From NCBI RefSeq assembly GCF_016767175.1, contig NZ_CP068564.1, positions 1,922,001 to 1,986,000 on the forward strand: a DNA stretch of 64,000 bases, given 5' to 3'. This document shows positions 61,394 to 64,000 of the stretch, one piece after another. The stretch is from Keratinibaculum paraultunense. GTDB lineage: Bacteria > Bacillota > Clostridia > Tissierellales > Tepidimicrobiaceae. Every line of letters starts with the position of its first letter. Positions within the stretch are counted from its first letter, which is position 1. The notes beneath the pieces are model-generated. The model was not told the origin of the DNA, searched no databases, and saw nothing but the letters and a program-made list of their open reading frames with translations. Made by a program: the position numbers and the translations under genes.

Positions 61394-62905
61394 TCAAAAG
61401 TACCACTTTAGAGAAAATTCTTCTCCACTTATACGCTTAAATAATTCCTCATATTTGTATAATCCTGAAGGTTTGATTACATTCTCTATTAGAAATTCCC
61501 CAAATTCCTTTGGTTTTTCAGATATGGAATTAACACCATAATCTCTACAAAATACCTTTCTTAACATTTCACAGGTTACATCCCCCATGAAATAGTTGTG
61601 CATATATATAGGATGGGTAGTGTAATGAATTCTATATCCAAAAGGAGGAGCTTCATTGTATGGTTTGTCACCAAATAATTCTTCATAGGTTTTAAAATAT
61701 AAATCATATATGTCTTCTATAGAATCTATATCATTTCTATATAATGCATGGTCAAAAAATATATTCCCTATAAATCTTAAATAACTAAGCTTTTCATATT
61801 GAGCCATTTCTTTAAATTCTTCCTCCACATCATCACTAAAGAAATTTTTATAGAACAGTTCATCATACAAAAAACCACCAAATAGATTAGCTATACCTTC
61901 TGTTATTATTCCACTTATCCCTTTATTCAATATTATTTCACTAGGGTCTTGTAAAAAAGAATGAACTCCATGACCTGTTTCATGTAATAAAACTTTATAT
62001 TCACTATACTGATTTTTTACATTTGCAAGTATTCTAGAATCTTTCCCAGTTTCTATAGGAAAGTTATAACCCCATTCAGATTTATTTCTTCTTGGAAATA
62101 TATCATAAGTTAAATTATATTCATCTATATTTATCCCAAAATTTATGAAAAAGTCTCTAATTGCATCATAATAGTTAGACATATCTACAGTTGTATTTAA
62201 CGAAGGAGATATTTGAGATTTTACATATTCTTCATCCCAAGGAAACATCTCCTCTTCATGAATATACTTATTAGCATATTGGCTTCTTCGTTCATTTAAT
62301 AAATCAATATATTCTTCTAACTCTTCCTTCCAACCACTAAATATATCTGGACTAAGTTCATCTTTTTCCAACTGATATTCTACAAAATCCTCTGAACCAC
62401 AAGCTTTAGCTAGTTGTTTCCGTAAATTTATAAGTTCAATAAAACCTCCATCTACTAGAGCTTCATTTATCTGATTCCTCACAAAATATGCTTTCTTTCT
62501 AAACTTTCTATCCTCTTCTTTAGAAAGTATCTGATCAATTTCTACTGAAGTTATTTCTTTACCATCCATATTAAATCTAAAAGTATTTAAAATTCTAGAT
62601 AAATCATTAGTCTTTTTTGAAATTTCTAAATTTAACTCATTTATTTCTTTACTTAAATGATATGGTTTAAATATATTATATGCTATTTCCATTCTTCTGT
62701 TATTTATAGGATCTAAATCCTTTTCTTTATATTCACACACTATTTCATAGTTTTTTTCATCTTGTAAAAAATCCATAATCTCCTTATGAGCTTCTTCAAT
62801 TCCAAAATCGTATCCTGTAGTATATTGAACCCAGCCTAATTTACTCGCTTTTACTTGTAATTTTTCCAATTCTTGAAATAACTGATTAACTTTCTCAATA
62901 GTCAT
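61394..62905 (-). CDS. M3-family oligoendopeptidase
   Basis: This 503-residue metallopeptidase has the zinc motif LLHETGHGVHSF near residue 307, with a downstream Glu (GIITEGIANLFGGFL) as third ligand. It cleaves short peptides in the cytoplasm. It is the first gene after the promoter at 62939-62967; 94 nt without a clear terminator separate it from the EncFtn gene, so co-transcription is possible. Whether it is linked to the compartment is unknown; no cargo tag is seen on its C-terminus. Confidence 0.9.
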   Translation of the reverse strand: MTIEKVNQLFQELEKLQVKASKLGWVQYTTGYDFGIEEAHKEIMDFLQDEKNYEIVCEYKEKDLDPINNRRMEIAYNIFKPYHLSKEINELNLEISKKTNDLSRILNTFRFNMDGKEITSVEIDQILSKEEDRKFRKKAYFVRNQINEALVDGGFIELINLRKQLAKACGSEDFVEYQLEKDELSPDIFSGWKEELEEYIDLLNERRSQYANKYIHEEEMFPWDEEYVKSQISPSLNTTVDMSNYYDAIRDFFINFGINIDEYNLTYDIFPRRNKSEWGYNFPIETGKDSRILANVKNQYSEYKVLLHETGHGVHSFLQDPSEIILNKGISGIITEGIANLFGGFLYDELFYKNFFSDDVEEEFKEMAQYEKLSYLRFIGNIFFDHALYRNDIDSIEDIYDLYFKTYEELFGDKPYNEAPPFGYRIHYTTHPIYMHNYFMGDVTCEMLRKVFCRDYGVNSISEKPKEFGEFLIENVIKPSGLYKYEELFKRISGEEFSLKWYF

Positions 62906-62938
62906 ACTAAAACCTCCTTCAATTTATTCGTTATATTC

Positions 62939-62967
62939 ATTATATCATTAGAGACTCGAAATGATAA
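62939..62967 (-). promoter_or_regulatory. Promoter of the M3 peptidase / encapsulin operon
   Basis: Minus-strand TTATCA (62967-62962), 17 bp, TATAAT (62944-62939) with TG two bases before the -10. It abuts the transposon scar at 62978. Confidence 0.65.
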
Positions 62968-62977
62968 GTAAAAAAAT

Positions 62978-63088
62978 AGGGCTGTGGCAAAACTAATTAA
63001 TTGTAAGCGTAAAATAAAAGATGTATTGTATGATTATCTAGGTATGCGTGCTCCTATGGAGGTTTATAAACAATATCTAACAGCGTAA
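62978..63088 (+). pseudogene. Transposase C-terminal remnant with a possible IS end
   Basis: In the frame ending at 63088 the plus strand reads VAKLINCKRKIKDVLYDYLG then MRAPMEVYKQYLTA and stop, which looks like the C-terminal end of an IS30- or IS3-type integrase transposase (RK.GY.TP.EV pattern). The stretch begins AGGGCTGTGGCAAAA, resembling an IS terminal repeat. The frame is closed by a stop at 62969-62971, so only about 36 codons remain. Confidence 0.4.
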
Positions 63089-63117
63089 GCATATTATCTT
63101 TGTGAAAAAACTGTAAA

Positions 63118-63516
63118 TTATTTCACTGAAATTTTAAAAGATCCCTCTGTATCTCCATAGCAATCTACAATGGCTGTCCATTCGGTAGAATGTTCATCAG
63201 TTAACGTTATCTTTTTATCAACCACGCCCTCTATACTGTAATTGTAGAGTTTTTCTTCTTCTCCGTTTCTGTTAATAATCTGAATATCAATTTTCCCTGA
63301 ACTCGTTTGTCCTGTAATAGAAATTTCAGAACTATCTTCTGTTACTTCTAACTCCTTTTCATAATGACTATATTCTTCCTCAAATTCTTCTTGATAGAAA
63401 TTCATCGAATAAGAAAAAGTTGGATTTTCTGATGAATCATCAGAATTACCACATGCATTTAAAATACTACATGACAACGCTATTATACATAAGATACTAA
63501 AAAGTCTTTTTTTCAT
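63118..63516 (-). CDS. Small predicted lipoprotein
   Basis: The 132-residue protein has a signal peptide with lipobox LNAC (Cys22), then an acidic, beta-rich domain (SGKIDIQIINRNGEEEKLYN, WTAIVDCYGDTEGSFKISV). It overlaps the ABC ATPase stop by 4 nt (ATGA), so it is coupled to an exporter-type ABC system. No specific family is recognised. Confidence 0.8.
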   Translation of the reverse strand: MKKRLFSILCIIALSCSILNACGNSDDSSENPTFSYSMNFYQEEFEEEYSHYEKELEVTEDSSEISITGQTSSGKIDIQIINRNGEEEKLYNYSIEGVVDKKITLTDEHSTEWTAIVDCYGDTEGSFKISVK

Positions 63517-64000
63517 TGAGAAATCCTCCCGTCTAATATAGTAATAATTCTTTTTGCATAGCTCGCAACAATAGGATCGTGTGTAACTAGAATAATAGTT
63601 TTCCCATCTTTATTTAAGTTTCTTAAGAGTTCCATAAGCTCAATACCTGTTTTTTGGTCTAATGCCCCAGTTGGCTCATCAGCAAGAATAATATCTGCAC
63701 CACTGACTAACGCCCTTGCAAGAGCTATTCTTTGTTGCTGTCCTCCTGACATTTGCTTTGGAAGTTTATCGAGCTGTGCTTCAATTCCTAACTGTTTTGC
63801 AATCTCTGAAACCCTTTTCCGCCTTTCTGCGAAGGAAACCTTTCTATTTACAAGCGGAAGTTCTATATTTTCATAGGCTGTGTATTTTTCCATTAAAGCA
63901 AAGTTTTGAAATACAAATGTAATCTTGCTGTTTCTTATTTTGCTTAATCCGTTTGAATTTAATTTAGAAATAACATCATTATCAAGAGTATATGTTCCAC
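63513..64000 (-). CDS. ABC transporter ATP-binding protein (LolD/MacB-like), 5' end outside window
   Basis: The frame is open to the right edge, so the gene is truncated by the window; an internal ATG at 63893 is not the start. Visible are the Q-loop region (ITFVFQNFALMEKYTAYENI), signature MSGGQQQRIALARAL, Walker B IILADEPTGALD and switch LVTHD. Walker A lies outside. The pattern fits the MacB/LolD exporter ATPases. The lipoprotein follows with ATGA overlap. Confidence 0.9.
   Translation of the reverse strand, partial: GTYTLDNDVISKLNSNGLSKIRNSKITFVFQNFALMEKYTAYENIELPLVNRKVSFAERRKRVSEIAKQLGIEAQLDKLPKQMSGGQQQRIALARALVSGADIILADEPTGALDQKTGIELMELLRNLNKDGKTIILVTHDPIVASYAKRIITILDGRISQ

Overview
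The window is a low-GC, minus-strand-dominated chromosome segment from a spore-forming clostridial Firmicute, most likely a Tissierellales-type organism. This is an inference from gene content and order: cwlD and sigH imply sporulation, the ribosomal proteins are of the zinc-containing Firmicutes types, ctsR-mcsA-mcsB-clpC-radA-disA is intact, and thyX supplies thymidylate synthase. Every confident gene but one (50238-50660) is read leftward.

Reading in the direction of transcription, from high to low coordinates: the right edge holds the end of an exporter-type ABC ATPase gene and a small lipoprotein, then a transposon scar. Next comes an operon for an M3 oligoendopeptidase, an encapsulated ferritin-like protein and its encapsulin shell, an iron-storing nanocompartment. 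A second EF-G-like GTPase follows, then the CtsR-controlled protein quality-control operon running into radA and disA. Around 50 kb a divergent promoter region separates a small unknown plus-strand gene from carD, the PIN/TRAM gene, ispD and ispF. proS is preceded by a T-box leader, and is followed by a DUF1002 gene, gltX, cysS, thyX, rlmB, rae1 and sigH, a variant of the Bacillus yacL-to-sigH order. A tRNA-Thr and the first-transcribed tuf copy come next.

The left two thirds is the transcription and translation core: rpmG-secE-nusG-rplK-rplA, an L10-leader-controlled rplJ-rplL, rpoB-rpoC, an L7Ae-like gene, rpsL-rpsG-fusA-tuf, the S10/spc/alpha ribosomal operons (rpsJ to rplQ, with secY, adk, infA and rpoA), the ECF energizing module with truA, then rplM-rpsI behind an L13-type leader, cwlD, and the first codons of gcvT at the left edge.

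Main observations: (1) a compact DnaA-box cluster at 271-420 that runs into the end of cwlD, with three 9-mers in direct tandem; (2) a 23-bp tandem duplication in rplF that frameshifts the conserved L6 C-terminus; (3) the encapsulin/encapsulated-ferritin operon with a visible cargo peptide; (4) a long structured leader of the S10 operon that matches no family I can name; (5) nearly identical duplicated tuf genes; (6) absence of map from the adk-infA interval and of mrnC after cysS. Promoters, terminators and leaders were called by eye from base pairing and consensus matches.
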